This document shows positions 9,460 through 18,505 of a stretch of DNA of 64,000 nt, piece by piece. The first letter of the stretch is position 1, and every line of letters begins with the position of its first letter. Where the stretch lies: NCBI GenBank assembly GCA_000155695.1, contig DS990592.1, positions 4,167,820 through 4,231,819 of the forward strand, written 5' to 3'. This DNA is from Verrucomicrobiia bacterium DG1235. Lineage in GTDB: Bacteria; Verrucomicrobiota; Verrucomicrobiia; Opitutales; Opitutaceae. The notes below the pieces were generated by a model. It saw only the letters and a list, made by a program, of their open reading frames with translations, was not told the origin of the DNA and did no database searches. The position numbers and the translations under genes are program-made.

Positions 9460-10288
9460 GCTTTTTCTAGATGGAGAATTGCTTGAGCGGGTCTCTGTTT
9501 CGATGCCCTTGTTGAGTCGCGGTTTCGCGTATGGCTACGGCGTATTCGAGACGATGAAGTTCATCGATGGGGAGCCGTGCTTTTTTGCCGAGCATTTGGA
9601 ACGCTTGCGTAGGGCTGCCGCCGGGGCAGGACTGAAAGTGGATCTAGACGAGGCGATCATGCGCGAGCAAGCGTATCGATTGTTTGAGGCGGAAGGCTGC
9701 AGGAGTGGCGTATTCAAGATTGTGATATCGGATACGGGAGAGAATCGGCAGCTTGCGATGTTTGTACGATCGGCCGGATTGTCTGAGATGGCGATGCCGC
9801 TGCGGCTGATGGCGTCGAAGGTAGTGAAGGCTTCGCGGGCTTTCACGAGCAGGCACAAGACTTTGAACTATATGGAGTCGGTCTTGGAGCTTGAGGCAGC
9901 GAAGGCGGCGGGGGGCGACGAATGTGTTTTTCGCAACGAGCATGGGCAGCTGACCGAGTGCGCGATCGCCAATTTGTTTTTCGTGAAAGGCGGTGTTTTG
10001 AAGACGCCCGAGTTGGAGTGTGGCTTGCTGGATGGAATCGTTCGATCGAAGGTGATAGGACTTGCTCGAGCCGGTGGAACTCAGGTTGAGGAAGGGCGGT
10101 TCACCGAGGCTGATCTGCTCGCGGCGGATGAGGTGTTTGTAACGAGTTCCGGAAACGGTCCGCGGTCGGTTGGAAGCTATCGGGCTCTCGATGGAAGCGA
10201 GGTGACGTATCGGTCTGCGCTTCTTCCGGCCTTGCGTGACGGGTTTTTGAAATTGGAGAGCGAGGATGTTCGCTTGAACGCGGTATGA
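9452..10288 (+). CDS. pabC: Aminodeoxychorismate lyase
   Basis: A 278-residue class IV PLP enzyme (branched-chain/D-amino-acid aminotransferase fold) that eliminates pyruvate from aminodeoxychorismate to give p-aminobenzoate. The PLP lysine is in SRHKTLNYM (about residue 140), and the phosphate-binding segment with LTECAIANLF follows. The start SRGFAYGYGVFET is typical of the family. It overlaps pabB at ATGAATAG and overlaps folP by four bases (ATGA). The alternative, a D-amino-acid transaminase, is disfavoured by its place between pabB and folP. Confidence 0.92.
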   Translation: MNRLFLDGELLERVSVSMPLLSRGFAYGYGVFETMKFIDGEPCFFAEHLERLRRAAAGAGLKVDLDEAIMREQAYRLFEAEGCRSGVFKIVISDTGENRQLAMFVRSAGLSEMAMPLRLMASKVVKASRAFTSRHKTLNYMESVLELEAAKAAGGDECVFRNEHGQLTECAIANLFFVKGGVLKTPELECGLLDGIVRSKVIGLARAGGTQVEEGRFTEADLLAADEVFVTSSGNGPRSVGSYRALDGSEVTYRSALLPALRDGFLKLESEDVRLNAV

Positions 10289-11130
10289 GCAAGGCGATTG
10301 AGTGGACTGTAAAGGATGCTCGTGTCGAGTTGGGGACGCGTTCCGTGATTGTGGGAATCCTAAACGCGACTCCGGATAGCTTTTCCGATGGTGGACAAGT
10401 CGATAGCGTGGAGTCGGCTGTGGCGCGTGCGCTTCGGATGTTGGATGACGGAGCTGGAATCATAGACGTCGGGGGCGAGTCGACGCGGCCAGGCTTTGAG
10501 CCGGTAAGTCCGGAAGACGAAATTGGGCGGGTGGTACCGGTGATTGAAGATCTTATTGGGAAGAGACCCGACTGTATTCTTTCAGTTGATACGTCGAAGG
10601 CGATTGTGGCAGAGGCGGCATTGAAGGCGGGAGCTCGAGTAGTGAATGACATTTGGGGATTTCAGTTCGATCCTGAGATGGCGGCTGTGGCGGCTGCGAG
10701 TTCGGCTGGCGTGATTCTGATGAGAAACGGTCGTGATGGAGAGCTTGGTGGATCGGTGCTGAATCGGATTCGGGCGAGTTGGGAGAAGTCTTTGAGGCTG
10801 GCATCGGCGGCAGGCGTAGCGGAGAGCGCGATCGCTCTCGACCCGGGGGTTGGCTTTGGAACGACGCGGCAGGAGGATTTGGAGATTTTACGCGGATTGG
10901 AAGTGCTGCGCAGCTTTGGTTTCCCATTGATGCTTGGGGCTTCGCGGAAGCGTATTACGGCGCAGCCGAAGGGATTGCCGTTAGAAAAGCGTTTGGAGGC
11001 GACTTTGGCGACGTCTGTTGCTGGAGTGATGGCTGGCGTTGAGTTGTTTCGTGTGCACGATGTCGCGGAAAATGCGCGTGCGCTTGACTTTTCGGATTTG
11101 ATCTATCGAGGAGGTCGCTTGGATGAATAG
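10285..11130 (+). CDS. folP: Dihydropteroate synthase
   Basis: A TIM-barrel enzyme of 281 residues that joins p-aminobenzoate to the pterin pyrophosphate, the target of sulfonamides. Both family signatures are visible: ILNATPDSFSDGG (about residues 28-40) and IIDVGGESTRPG (about 59-70). The phosphate-binding ALDPGVGFG follows near 188. The start ATG overlaps the pabC stop. The last eight bases are shared with folB through ATGAATAG. It uses the products of pabABC upstream and of folK downstream. Confidence 0.96.
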   Translation: MSKAIEWTVKDARVELGTRSVIVGILNATPDSFSDGGQVDSVESAVARALRMLDDGAGIIDVGGESTRPGFEPVSPEDEIGRVVPVIEDLIGKRPDCILSVDTSKAIVAEAALKAGARVVNDIWGFQFDPEMAAVAAASSAGVILMRNGRDGELGGSVLNRIRASWEKSLRLASAAGVAESAIALDPGVGFGTTRQEDLEILRGLEVLRSFGFPLMLGASRKRITAQPKGLPLEKRLEATLATSVAGVMAGVELFRVHDVAENARALDFSDLIYRGGRLDE

Positions 11131-11500
11131 AAAATTGGATACGATATTTTTGGAAGGTGTAGAGCTTTTTGGATACATCGGTGTGTTCGAGGATGAAAAG
11201 CGAAACGGGCAGACTTTTTATATCGATGTGGAGCTCGGCGTGGATTTGAGGAAGGCGGGCCGGAGTGATATTCTTGCTCAGACGGTGAGCTATGCTGAGG
11301 TGTTCGCGCTGGCCGAGCAGTTGATGGATGAGGCTCGCTGCGATTTGATCGAAAGCTATGCTGAGCAGCTCTCGGAGGAGATTTTCAGCTACTTTGATTT
11401 GGTGCAGGAAGTGGCGGTTACGGTGCGAAAGCCGGAGGCGCCGATAGACGGTAAGTTTAGATCGGTAGGAGTGACGATACGTCGTGAGCGAGATGAATAG
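11123..11500 (+). CDS. folB: Dihydroneopterin aldolase
   Basis: A 125-residue tunnelling-fold enzyme that splits dihydroneopterin into 6-hydroxymethyl-dihydropterin and glycolaldehyde. Length is normal. The family core is visible: FYIDVELGVD, the YAEVF segment, ESYAEQLSEEIF with the conserved glutamate, and VRKPEAPIDG. The start overlaps folP and the end overlaps folK, both at ATGAATAG. Neighbouring folP and folK carry out the following steps of the same pathway. Confidence 0.93.
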   Translation: MNRKLDTIFLEGVELFGYIGVFEDEKRNGQTFYIDVELGVDLRKAGRSDILAQTVSYAEVFALAEQLMDEARCDLIESYAEQLSEEIFSYFDLVQEVAVTVRKPEAPIDGKFRSVGVTIRRERDE

Positions 11501-12326
11501 AGTTTATCTGGGAATGGGGTCAAATCTGGGCTGCAAGGTTGGGAATATTCGCCGGGCAGTTTCTTTTTTGAAGGAGATGGACGGTATTCAGAATGTGGAG
11601 CTATCCTCTTTTTATAAGACAGAGCCAGTGGGCAAAACGGATCAGGATTGGTTTGTGAATGCGGTGGCTCGTCTGGAAACATCTTTATCGGCTAGGGAGT
11701 TGCTAGACGCCTGTTTGGAGATTGAAAGGAAGCTCAAGCGCGTTCGCGACGAGCGTTGGGGCCCGCGAACCTTGGATATTGATATCCTTTTGTTTGGTGA
11801 ATCTCGAATCGAGGAAGAGAGCTTGCAGGTTCCGCATCCGCGTATTCGGGAGCGAGCATTCGTCTTGAAGCCATTGCTTGAGCTAGACGCGGACTTGGAG
11901 TGGGCGGGAGTTCGCTATGGCGATTCGCTGAACTCAGTTCGCAGTCAAGGTATTGAGCGAATGGAGTCTGTGGTGGCGATTTTAGGAGCGAGCGACAAGC
12001 CGGAGCGCTATGCGAACATGGCTCAGAGGTTTTTGGTGGAAAAGGGTCACCAAGTGGCGCTGGTCGCGCCGCGAGGCGAGTCGATTCTTGGGGTGGCTGT
12101 GGATAGGCGCGTTGAGGAATGTAATAGTCCTGTGGATACGGTAACGCTCTACATTGGCTCCGCTCGAGTGGGCGGAGTGGTTGAAGGGCTTTTGCAGGTG
12201 ATGCCGCGTCGCGTGATCTTTAATCCTGGAACGGAGAACGCTACAGTTCGCGAGGCGCTGGAAGCGGCGGGTATTGAGACTTTGGAGGCTTGTACGCTTG
12301 TGATGCTGCGTACGGGGCAGTTCTAG
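11493..12326 (+). CDS. folK: HPPK (FolK) fused to a CoA-binding (YccU-like) domain
   Basis: A 277-residue two-part protein. Residues 1 to about 155 are 6-hydroxymethyl-dihydropterin pyrophosphokinase: start MNRVYLGMGSNLG, FYKTEPVGKTDQDWF, and the signature RWGPRTLDIDILLFG. After a short linker, residues about 160-277 form a Rossmann-like CoA-binding domain of the YccU/CoA_binding_2 type (VVAILGASDKPERYA, then RVIFNPGTEN). Free-standing FolK is about 160 residues, so this is a fusion. No frameshift or internal stop separates the parts. A GTG at 11484 is a less likely start; ATG 11493 repeats the ATGAATAG overlap. The stop codon overlaps that of the converging pilin gene within CTAG. Confidence 0.93.
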   Translation: MNRVYLGMGSNLGCKVGNIRRAVSFLKEMDGIQNVELSSFYKTEPVGKTDQDWFVNAVARLETSLSARELLDACLEIERKLKRVRDERWGPRTLDIDILLFGESRIEEESLQVPHPRIRERAFVLKPLLELDADLEWAGVRYGDSLNSVRSQGIERMESVVAILGASDKPERYANMAQRFLVEKGHQVALVAPRGESILGVAVDRRVEECNSPVDTVTLYIGSARVGGVVEGLLQVMPRRVIFNPGTENATVREALEAAGIETLEACTLVMLRTGQF

Positions 12327-12793
12327 TCTTCGATGACGTAGTAGTAGCGATCGGCTTCGAGTTTCTGGAAGAAGCCGGTGGAGAGGTCTCCGTCGTCGAT
12401 GCGTTTGTCAACGAGGGCGAATATTTCGTCGTTTTCGGTGGGGCGATGTACGCCGACTGCGGAGGTGAAGTCTCCGAGGTCGTTGTGTTCAAAGTCCCAC
12501 TGGCCGCCGAGGGAGCTGCCGAGCTCGAATTTTCGTTTGGAGAAGTAGCCTTCGAGTTCAGGCGGGAATTCGCCGGTCGAGGAGTCTTCAACCCACCAGC
12601 CTGATTCGAGCGAGTATTGGGCACCTGCGTTTGCGAGGGTGCGAATATCCGATGCGAAGGTGGCCGCCCGGGAGTTTCGGAGGTATTGTTGGAAGAAGGG
12701 AATGGCGATTGAGGCGAGCACTCCGACAACAGCGACGGCGATCATCAGTTCGATTAGGGTGAAGCCTTGTTTTGTGTTTTTCGCTGTATTCAT
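12323..12793 (-). CDS. Type IV pilin-like (pseudopilin) protein
   Basis: A 156-residue secreted or surface protein with a class III prepilin leader. KQGFTLIELMIAVAVVGVLA gives a glycine cleavage site, Glu at position five of the mature protein, and a hydrophobic alpha-1 helix. The C-terminal domain is unremarkable and could belong to a type II secretion minor pseudopilin or a type IV pilus component. No pilus assembly, prepilin peptidase or secretin gene is nearby, so it must use machinery encoded elsewhere. It converges on folK with the two stop codons overlapping. Such orphan pilins are frequent in Verrucomicrobiota (general knowledge). Confidence 0.85.
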   Translation of the reverse strand: MNTAKNTKQGFTLIELMIAVAVVGVLASIAIPFFQQYLRNSRAATFASDIRTLANAGAQYSLESGWWVEDSSTGEFPPELEGYFSKRKFELGSSLGGQWDFEHNDLGDFTSAVGVHRPTENDEIFALVDKRIDDGDLSTGFFQKLEADRYYYVIED

Positions 12794-12890
12794 ACAAGTT
12801 GGAGTTGTTTTAGGCTCGCGGAGCGCGCAGGCAGAGACTCGGCTTTATTATCGTCCGCTGGCCTATGCGACTGCTAGAGAAAATCGCACG

Positions 12891-12906
12891 GACTTTTTTA
12901 AAAGTC
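12891..12906. other. Small inverted repeat downstream of uup
   Basis: GACTTT (12891-12896) pairs with AAAGTC (12901-12906) around TTTA. It lies in the 199-base gap between the pilin start (12793) and the uup stop (12993). It may help end uup transcription or belong to the pilin promoter region. It has no convincing T-tract, so the role is open. Nothing else is evident in this gap. Confidence 0.25.
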
Positions 12907-12992
12907 TGCTAAATTTCAGGCATGCCGATCGATGTAGAGTGTGCTACTCAGTAGTTATAGAGTGGATACTCAGTGCTTTTAGGCTTACTGGC

Positions 12993-14849
12993 TTATGTGT
13001 TGGTATCGGTAAGGGACTCCTTGAGCGCCTCTAATTCTTCCCACCGTTCGAAGCTGGTCTCGAGTTTCGCTTCGATTTCGCTCATTTCGGATTTCAGGTC
13101 TCCGACTTTGTTGTCGGCTTCCTGGTAGGTCGCGGGATCGGCCAGTTGTTCGATGATGGCCTCTTTGCGTTTTTCGAGGTCATCGATGAGTTGGGGAATG
13201 GCTTCGAGCTCGTTGCGAAGCTTGTTGGTGAACTTCGGCTTCTTGTCTTTCCAGCTATTGCGGCTCGGCTTGGAGGGCGCTTGGGCAGCGGGCTTTGCGT
13301 CTTGGAGGGAGCGGTGTTTTTGCCAGTCGTTGTATCCGCCCGGGTGTTCGGTGACTTGACCGCCGGTTTCGAGGACGAAGAGGGTGGTAATGGTGTTTTC
13401 GAGGAATTCGCGGTCGTGGCTGACGAGCAGGAGGGTGCCGTCGAACTCGAGGATGCGCTCTTCGAGCAGCTCGAGGGTTTCGGCGTCGAGGTCGTTGGTC
13501 GGCTCGTCGAGAACGAGGAGATTGGCTGGCTGGGTGAAGAGGCGGGCGAGCAGGAGGCGGTTTCGCTCTCCGCCGGAGAGGGTTTTGATGGAGGCTCTGG
13601 CGCGGTCGGGGGTGAAGAGAAAGTCCTGTAGGTAGGTCATGACGTGGCGCTGCTTGCCATTGACGAGGACGGTTTCGTTTCCGTCGGCCACGTTCTCGAA
13701 GACGGTCTTTTCGTAGTCGAGCTGGTCGCGCATTTGGTCGAAGTAGGCGATGGCGAGCTTTGTGCCGTGTTCGACGGTGCCGGTGGTCGGCGCGAGTTTG
13801 CCGAGCAGGAGTTTGAGCAGGGTGGTCTTACCCGAGCCGTTGGGGCCGATGACTCCGATGCGGTCTCCGCGCATGATGGTGGCGTCGAAGGGCTGGAGGA
13901 TTTGGGTATCTCCGTAGGATACGGTCGCCTGAAGGGCGGTGATGACTTTTGCTCCCGAGGTGTTGCTTTGCTGGAGGGAGAAAGAGGCGGCTCCGGATCG
14001 GGTTCTCCATGATTTGCGCTCGTCGCGCATTTTCTTGAGGGCGAGGACGCGTCCTTCGTTGCGGGTGCGGCGGGCTTTGATGCCTTTGCGCAGCCAGGCT
14101 TCCTCTTGGGAGAGTTTCTTTTCGAAGGCGGCCCGGTTTTTGGCTTCGATTTCCAGAAGCTCCTCTTTGCGGGTGAGGTAGGTTTCGTAGTCGCAGCGGT
14201 AGCTGTTGAGCTGGGCGAGGTCGACTTCGACGATGCGGGTGGCGAGGCGCTTGAGGAAGGAGCGGTCGTGTGTGACGAAGAGGAGGGTGAGCTTGCTGCC
14301 GATGAGGAAGTCTTCGAGCCAGAGGATGGAGTCGATATCGAGGTGGTTGGTCGGCTCGTCGAGGATGAGGACGCTGGGTTCGCAGACGAGGGCTTTTCCG
14401 AGGAGGGCGCGGCGTTTGAGTCCTCCGGAGAGGGTGGGGAAGCGGGCGTCGGGGTCGAGCTGGAGGTCTTTGAGGGTTTGCTCGATGCGGGCTTCCATCT
14501 GCCATTGGCGTTCTGGATCGAGGTGGTCGTGGGGAAGGTCTGCGTGGAGAGCTGCGAGGGCTTCGCCTTCGGCGCCGAATCCGGAGGTGACGATTTCGCG
14601 GACGGTGGCGTCGAGATCTTGTGGAATCTCCTGGGGCAGGGCGGTGGCGATGCCGCCTTCCGGGAAGGTGATGGAGCCGGAGTTGGCGCCGTATTCACCG
14701 GAGATGACTTTGAGGAGGGTGGATTTGCCGGCTCCGTTTCGTCCGAGCACGCAGACGCGTTCGCCGCGGTCTATGTGCAGGCTGGCGTTTTCCAGTACGG
14801 CGGGTCCGCTGAAGCTGATGGTCAATTCTGTGACGCTGAGAACGGGCAT
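12993..14849 (-). CDS. uup: ABC-F ATPase, Uup-like
   Basis: A 618-residue soluble ABC-F protein with two nucleotide-binding domains and no membrane segment; this family acts on the ribosome. Domain 1 has GRNGAGKST and LILDEPTNHLD. Domain 2 has GPNGSGKTT, a LSGGERNR signature and LLVLDEPTNDLD. They are joined by the charged P-site tRNA interaction linker (about 240-300). The C-terminal 75 residues form a charged coiled coil with a preceding proline/alanine/lysine linker, the hallmark of the Uup subgroup. It is divergent from the acyl-CoA ligase gene. A second ABC-F gene lies at 56.3 kb. Confidence 0.92.
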   Translation of the reverse strand: MPVLSVTELTISFSGPAVLENASLHIDRGERVCVLGRNGAGKSTLLKVISGEYGANSGSITFPEGGIATALPQEIPQDLDATVREIVTSGFGAEGEALAALHADLPHDHLDPERQWQMEARIEQTLKDLQLDPDARFPTLSGGLKRRALLGKALVCEPSVLILDEPTNHLDIDSILWLEDFLIGSKLTLLFVTHDRSFLKRLATRIVEVDLAQLNSYRCDYETYLTRKEELLEIEAKNRAAFEKKLSQEEAWLRKGIKARRTRNEGRVLALKKMRDERKSWRTRSGAASFSLQQSNTSGAKVITALQATVSYGDTQILQPFDATIMRGDRIGVIGPNGSGKTTLLKLLLGKLAPTTGTVEHGTKLAIAYFDQMRDQLDYEKTVFENVADGNETVLVNGKQRHVMTYLQDFLFTPDRARASIKTLSGGERNRLLLARLFTQPANLLVLDEPTNDLDAETLELLEERILEFDGTLLLVSHDREFLENTITTLFVLETGGQVTEHPGGYNDWQKHRSLQDAKPAAQAPSKPSRNSWKDKKPKFTNKLRNELEAIPQLIDDLEKRKEAIIEQLADPATYQEADNKVGDLKSEMSEIEAKLETSFERWEELEALKESLTDTNT

Positions 14850-15037
14850 GTGTTATTCCTTGTTTCGAGGCTAGGTGTATAGGCTAGAGGAGGGCGGAGC
14901 TGGCAATGGGAAAATGAGACTACGCTGCTCTCTCGCTTTAGTATTAGGGGTGGTGGGAAAGATTAGAGAGCCTTCTTACTTGAAACACGGGGGATGGGTG
15001 ATCACAGATTAGTTCCCCTCCCCATTCCCTCGTTTTC

Positions 15038-16954
15038 ATGAAGTTTCAAGGTATCGCAGCAGAGAATCTCGCGGAAGTTTATCGACTCGCAGCGGAGCGT
15101 TATGGCGACATGCCGGCGTTTGCTACTCGTATTAAGAGCGGTGTCTTCAAGCCAGTCAGCTATCGGGATCTCTATGATTTTGGCCTGTTTTTGGGCACTG
15201 CGTTGATTGAGCTTGGCGTGGAAGCTCGCGATCATGTGGCGATTTTATCGGACAATCGGGTGGAGTGGAACATCGCCGACTACGCGGTTTTGATGTGCGG
15301 AGCTGCGGACGTGCCTCGGGGCGCGGACGTGACGAATCAGGAAATTGAATACATCCTGGCTCATTCGGACTCGAAGGTGGTTTTCGTGGAAAGCGCTCGC
15401 TTGCTCGAGCGGGTGATCCGCGTGATGCCGAAATTGGACAAGGTCGAGCATTTGGTGCTGATGGACCCCAAGGCCGAACCGCCCAAGGGCGTGCGGGGAC
15501 TTTATGAGCTTGTGGACTGGGGCAAGGAGTTGCGGGAGCAGGGAGATCGTCGCGTGGAGGAGCGCATGGCTCAGATCCGACCGGACGATTTGTTTACCTT
15601 GATCTACACTTCGGGCACGACGGGCACGCCGAAGGGTGTGCAATTGACTCATTCCAATATGGCGTCGCAGGTGCGAAATCTGCCTTTTTGTCTCGAGCAG
15701 GATGATCGCATGCTCTCGATCTTGCCGGTGTGGCATAGCTATGAGCGGGTGTTTCACATGATCGCGGTGAGTAACGGGTGCTGCACTTATTTCACTAGCT
15801 TGAGAACGATTGCAGATGACTTGAAGACGGTGAAGCCGACGATCATGGCTTCGGCTCCGCGGCTTTGGGAGAATCTGTACTTGCGGATCATGAAGAATGT
15901 GAAGGAGTCGCATTGGATTCGTCGCGGCTTGTTTAGGGCGGCTTATTTCAGCTCTCGAATGGTGAAGGGATCGACGTTCTTTTTTCAGCGCAAGGAGATG
16001 GACCTGACGGGGCGCAGTATTGGCGAGACGCTTGGCAAGGTTTTGTCGGGGGTCTTCAAGATCATGCTGTTTCTTCCGCTTTATGTAGCTTTAAACGCTG
16101 TTGTATTGGAGAAATTGAGACAGATCGTTGGAGGCAGCTTTAAGGGGACTGTTTCTGGCGGCGGCGCTCTTCAGCCGCATGTGGACGAGTTCTTCAACTA
16201 CATTGGAGTGCCTGTGAAGGAGGGCTATGGATTGACGGAGACATCTCCTGTTGCCGCGGTGCGCACAGTCCCAAAGCTTGTGATCGGCACGGTGGGGCCG
16301 CTTTATCCTGAAACGGAGTTGCGTATTCTGGATCTGAACACTGGAGAAATCTTGTATCCTAACACTAAGTACAGGGCCAATGGTCGCGGGCAAAAAGGTG
16401 AGATTCACCTCAAGGGGCCGCAGGTGATGAAGGGCTACTACAAGAACCCTGAGGCGACGGATCGCGTGCTGAAGGAAGGCTGGTTCAATACGGGCGATAT
16501 TGGCATGTACACTTTTAACGACTGCCTAAAGATCATGGGTCGCTCGAAAGACACTATCGTGCTTCTCAACGGCGAGAATTTGGAGCCGATCCCGATCGAG
16601 GCGAAGCTTTGCGAGTCGCCGTTGATCGATCAGTGCATGGTTGTCGGTCAGGACAAGAAGCATTTGGGGGCTTTGGTGGTGCCATCGCTTGAGGGTTTTG
16701 CTGCCGCTGGCATAAAGGCGGAAACACTGACGGAGCTGGCCGGTAGCAAGGAGGCGGTGCGTTTGATTCACGAGGAGGCGAAGCGTTTCATCTCGTTCGA
16801 CAACGGGTTCAAGAAGTACGAGCACGTGCATAGCTTGAAGTTGTTGGACAAGCCGTTTGAGGTTGGGGACGAAATGACCAATACCTTCAAGATCAAGCGT
16901 CACGTGGTGGACGATAAGTACCACCACTTTATCAATAAAATGTTTGAATCCTGA
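15038..16954 (+). CDS. Long-chain fatty acid-CoA ligase (AMP-forming)
   Basis: A 638-residue adenylate-forming enzyme that activates fatty acids with ATP and CoA. The phosphate loop IYTSGTTGTPKGV is near residue 188, the adenine motif GYGLTETSPV near 395, and TGDIG near 485. The length and the insert before the C-terminal lobe fit the long-chain (LC-FACS) group rather than acetyl-CoA synthetase. A short hydrophobic stretch near residues 335-355 (FKIMLFLPLYVALNAVV) could favour membrane contact. It stands alone, 160 bases before the seven-gene operon, with no visible strong terminator between them. Confidence 0.9.
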   Translation: MKFQGIAAENLAEVYRLAAERYGDMPAFATRIKSGVFKPVSYRDLYDFGLFLGTALIELGVEARDHVAILSDNRVEWNIADYAVLMCGAADVPRGADVTNQEIEYILAHSDSKVVFVESARLLERVIRVMPKLDKVEHLVLMDPKAEPPKGVRGLYELVDWGKELREQGDRRVEERMAQIRPDDLFTLIYTSGTTGTPKGVQLTHSNMASQVRNLPFCLEQDDRMLSILPVWHSYERVFHMIAVSNGCCTYFTSLRTIADDLKTVKPTIMASAPRLWENLYLRIMKNVKESHWIRRGLFRAAYFSSRMVKGSTFFFQRKEMDLTGRSIGETLGKVLSGVFKIMLFLPLYVALNAVVLEKLRQIVGGSFKGTVSGGGALQPHVDEFFNYIGVPVKEGYGLTETSPVAAVRTVPKLVIGTVGPLYPETELRILDLNTGEILYPNTKYRANGRGQKGEIHLKGPQVMKGYYKNPEATDRVLKEGWFNTGDIGMYTFNDCLKIMGRSKDTIVLLNGENLEPIPIEAKLCESPLIDQCMVVGQDKKHLGALVVPSLEGFAAAGIKAETLTELAGSKEAVRLIHEEAKRFISFDNGFKKYEHVHSLKLLDKPFEVGDEMTNTFKIKRHVVDDKYHHFINKMFES

Positions 16955-17114
16955 TTCTCGTCCGACTCACGCCTTATGGCGCAAATCACTGCAAATAATA
17001 TTCCAAAGATATATCGATAAATCATTGCATTCGTGTTGGACGTCGCGTAGTGGTGCGCTTAGGTAAATTAAGTGTCGCTAATAGCAGCGGCGTTTAACAC
17101 CCAACCCCTGTCAA

Positions 17115-18461
17115 ATGGAACCCTTATCACGGCGTGAAATGATAAAGGCCTCGGCCTTGGCGACCGCTGGCGCGATCGCTTTTCCTAACGTAATGCTCGG
17201 TCAGTCCGGGCTTTCTGCTAATAGCAAGGTGAATATCGCCTTCGTTGGAGCGGGAGGCCGCGGCAAAAACAACATCCAGGCGTTGGCCCGCGAGAATATC
17301 GTGGCTCTTTGCGATGTGGACGAAGAACGGTCGGCCGAGATGCGAGCGGAAGTCCCGAACGCGAAGTATTTTAAAGACTATCGAGTAATGCTTGATCAGA
17401 TGGGGTCGGAGATTGACGCCGTCGTGATTACGACTCCGGATCACATGCACTATCCGATCGCCATGTGGGCGATCGCCAATGGCAAGCACGTCTATTGCGA
17501 GAAGCCTTTGACTCGCTGCATCTGGGAGGCTCGCGATCTTCGTCGAGCGGCTTCCGAGGCGGGTGTCATTACTCAGATGGGCAACCAAGGCCACACTTAT
17601 GCGGGGCTTCGTTTGATTCAAGAGTGGTACGCGGCGGGAATTTTGGGAGAGGTGAAGGACGTCTACCACTGGACGAACCGTCCTTTCTGGCCGCAGGGCT
17701 ATCTTTCGCGTCCGTCTGAAAAGGTGCCGGCTCATGTTGACTACGACTTGTGGTTGGGGGTTGCTCCGAAGAAGTCTTATTCCAGCGCGATTCTGCCCTT
17801 TAACTGGCGTGGTTGGCGTGACTATGGCTGCGGAAGCGTGGGCGATATGGCGTGTCATATCATGGACGCTTCCTACAGCGGCCTCGGTTTAGGTTATCCG
17901 GAGTGGGTCGAGGCCCAGGGCACGCGCTTTAACAATAATACGTTCCCGTCGGCTATGACGGTGCAGTTCGGATTTAAGACAAAGAAGGGGACTGACCTGA
18001 CGGCTCACTGGTTCGAGGGCGGTCCTAAGCCGATTGGCATTAAGAACGTCCCGACAGACTTTTTCCGCAGCGATCAGTATGGCCGCGACACTGCGAACGG
18101 CACGTTTATCGTTGGTGAGGATATCACGATCTATACGGATACTTATTCGAGTAGCGTGCGCGTCTTCCCGGATGAGAAGTTCGATGAAATCAAGCCGAAC
18201 TTGCCTGAGAAGACTCTCCCAAGAATCAAGGGTGGTCCGCAGAAGGAATTTGCCGATGCGATCCGTAATGGAACGATGCCGGGCTCGAACTTTGACTATG
18301 CGGCGCCGTTCACGGAGGTCGCTTTACTCGGAAACGTGTCGCTCTATGCGGGTGAGCGTATTGAGTACGACCCTAAGAAAATGAGAGTTAAGAACGTGAA
18401 AAGCGCGAATAAGTACCTGCGTAGCTTGTACGATTACAATAAGGAGTTCTTGCCTGCCTAA
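17115..18461 (+). CDS. Tat-exported Gfo/Idh/MocA-family oxidoreductase 1
   Basis: A 448-residue dehydrogenase-like protein with a twin-arginine signal (SRREMIKAS followed by a hydrophobic stretch), so it should be folded with its nicotinamide cofactor before export to the periplasm. The Rossmann motif FVGAGGRGKNN is near residue 44 and the family motif YCEKPLTRC near 130. It heads a unit of seven closely spaced or overlapping genes. Tat-exported members are common in Verrucomicrobiota and Bacteroidota and are thought to act on sugars or glycosides (established family knowledge, exact substrate unknown). Confidence 0.9.
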   Translation: MEPLSRREMIKASALATAGAIAFPNVMLGQSGLSANSKVNIAFVGAGGRGKNNIQALARENIVALCDVDEERSAEMRAEVPNAKYFKDYRVMLDQMGSEIDAVVITTPDHMHYPIAMWAIANGKHVYCEKPLTRCIWEARDLRRAASEAGVITQMGNQGHTYAGLRLIQEWYAAGILGEVKDVYHWTNRPFWPQGYLSRPSEKVPAHVDYDLWLGVAPKKSYSSAILPFNWRGWRDYGCGSVGDMACHIMDASYSGLGLGYPEWVEAQGTRFNNNTFPSAMTVQFGFKTKKGTDLTAHWFEGGPKPIGIKNVPTDFFRSDQYGRDTANGTFIVGEDITIYTDTYSSSVRVFPDEKFDEIKPNLPEKTLPRIKGGPQKEFADAIRNGTMPGSNFDYAAPFTEVALLGNVSLYAGERIEYDPKKMRVKNVKSANKYLRSLYDYNKEFLPA

Positions 18462-18505
18462 GCTCCCTTTAGGAATCGAGAACGATATAATAAAAAGGAA
18501 ACGAG

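Noticed and set aside
13146-14882. Long + strand open frames across uup
   Set aside because: They read against a complete ABC-F gene and have biased Glu/Val/Gly composition with no family motif.
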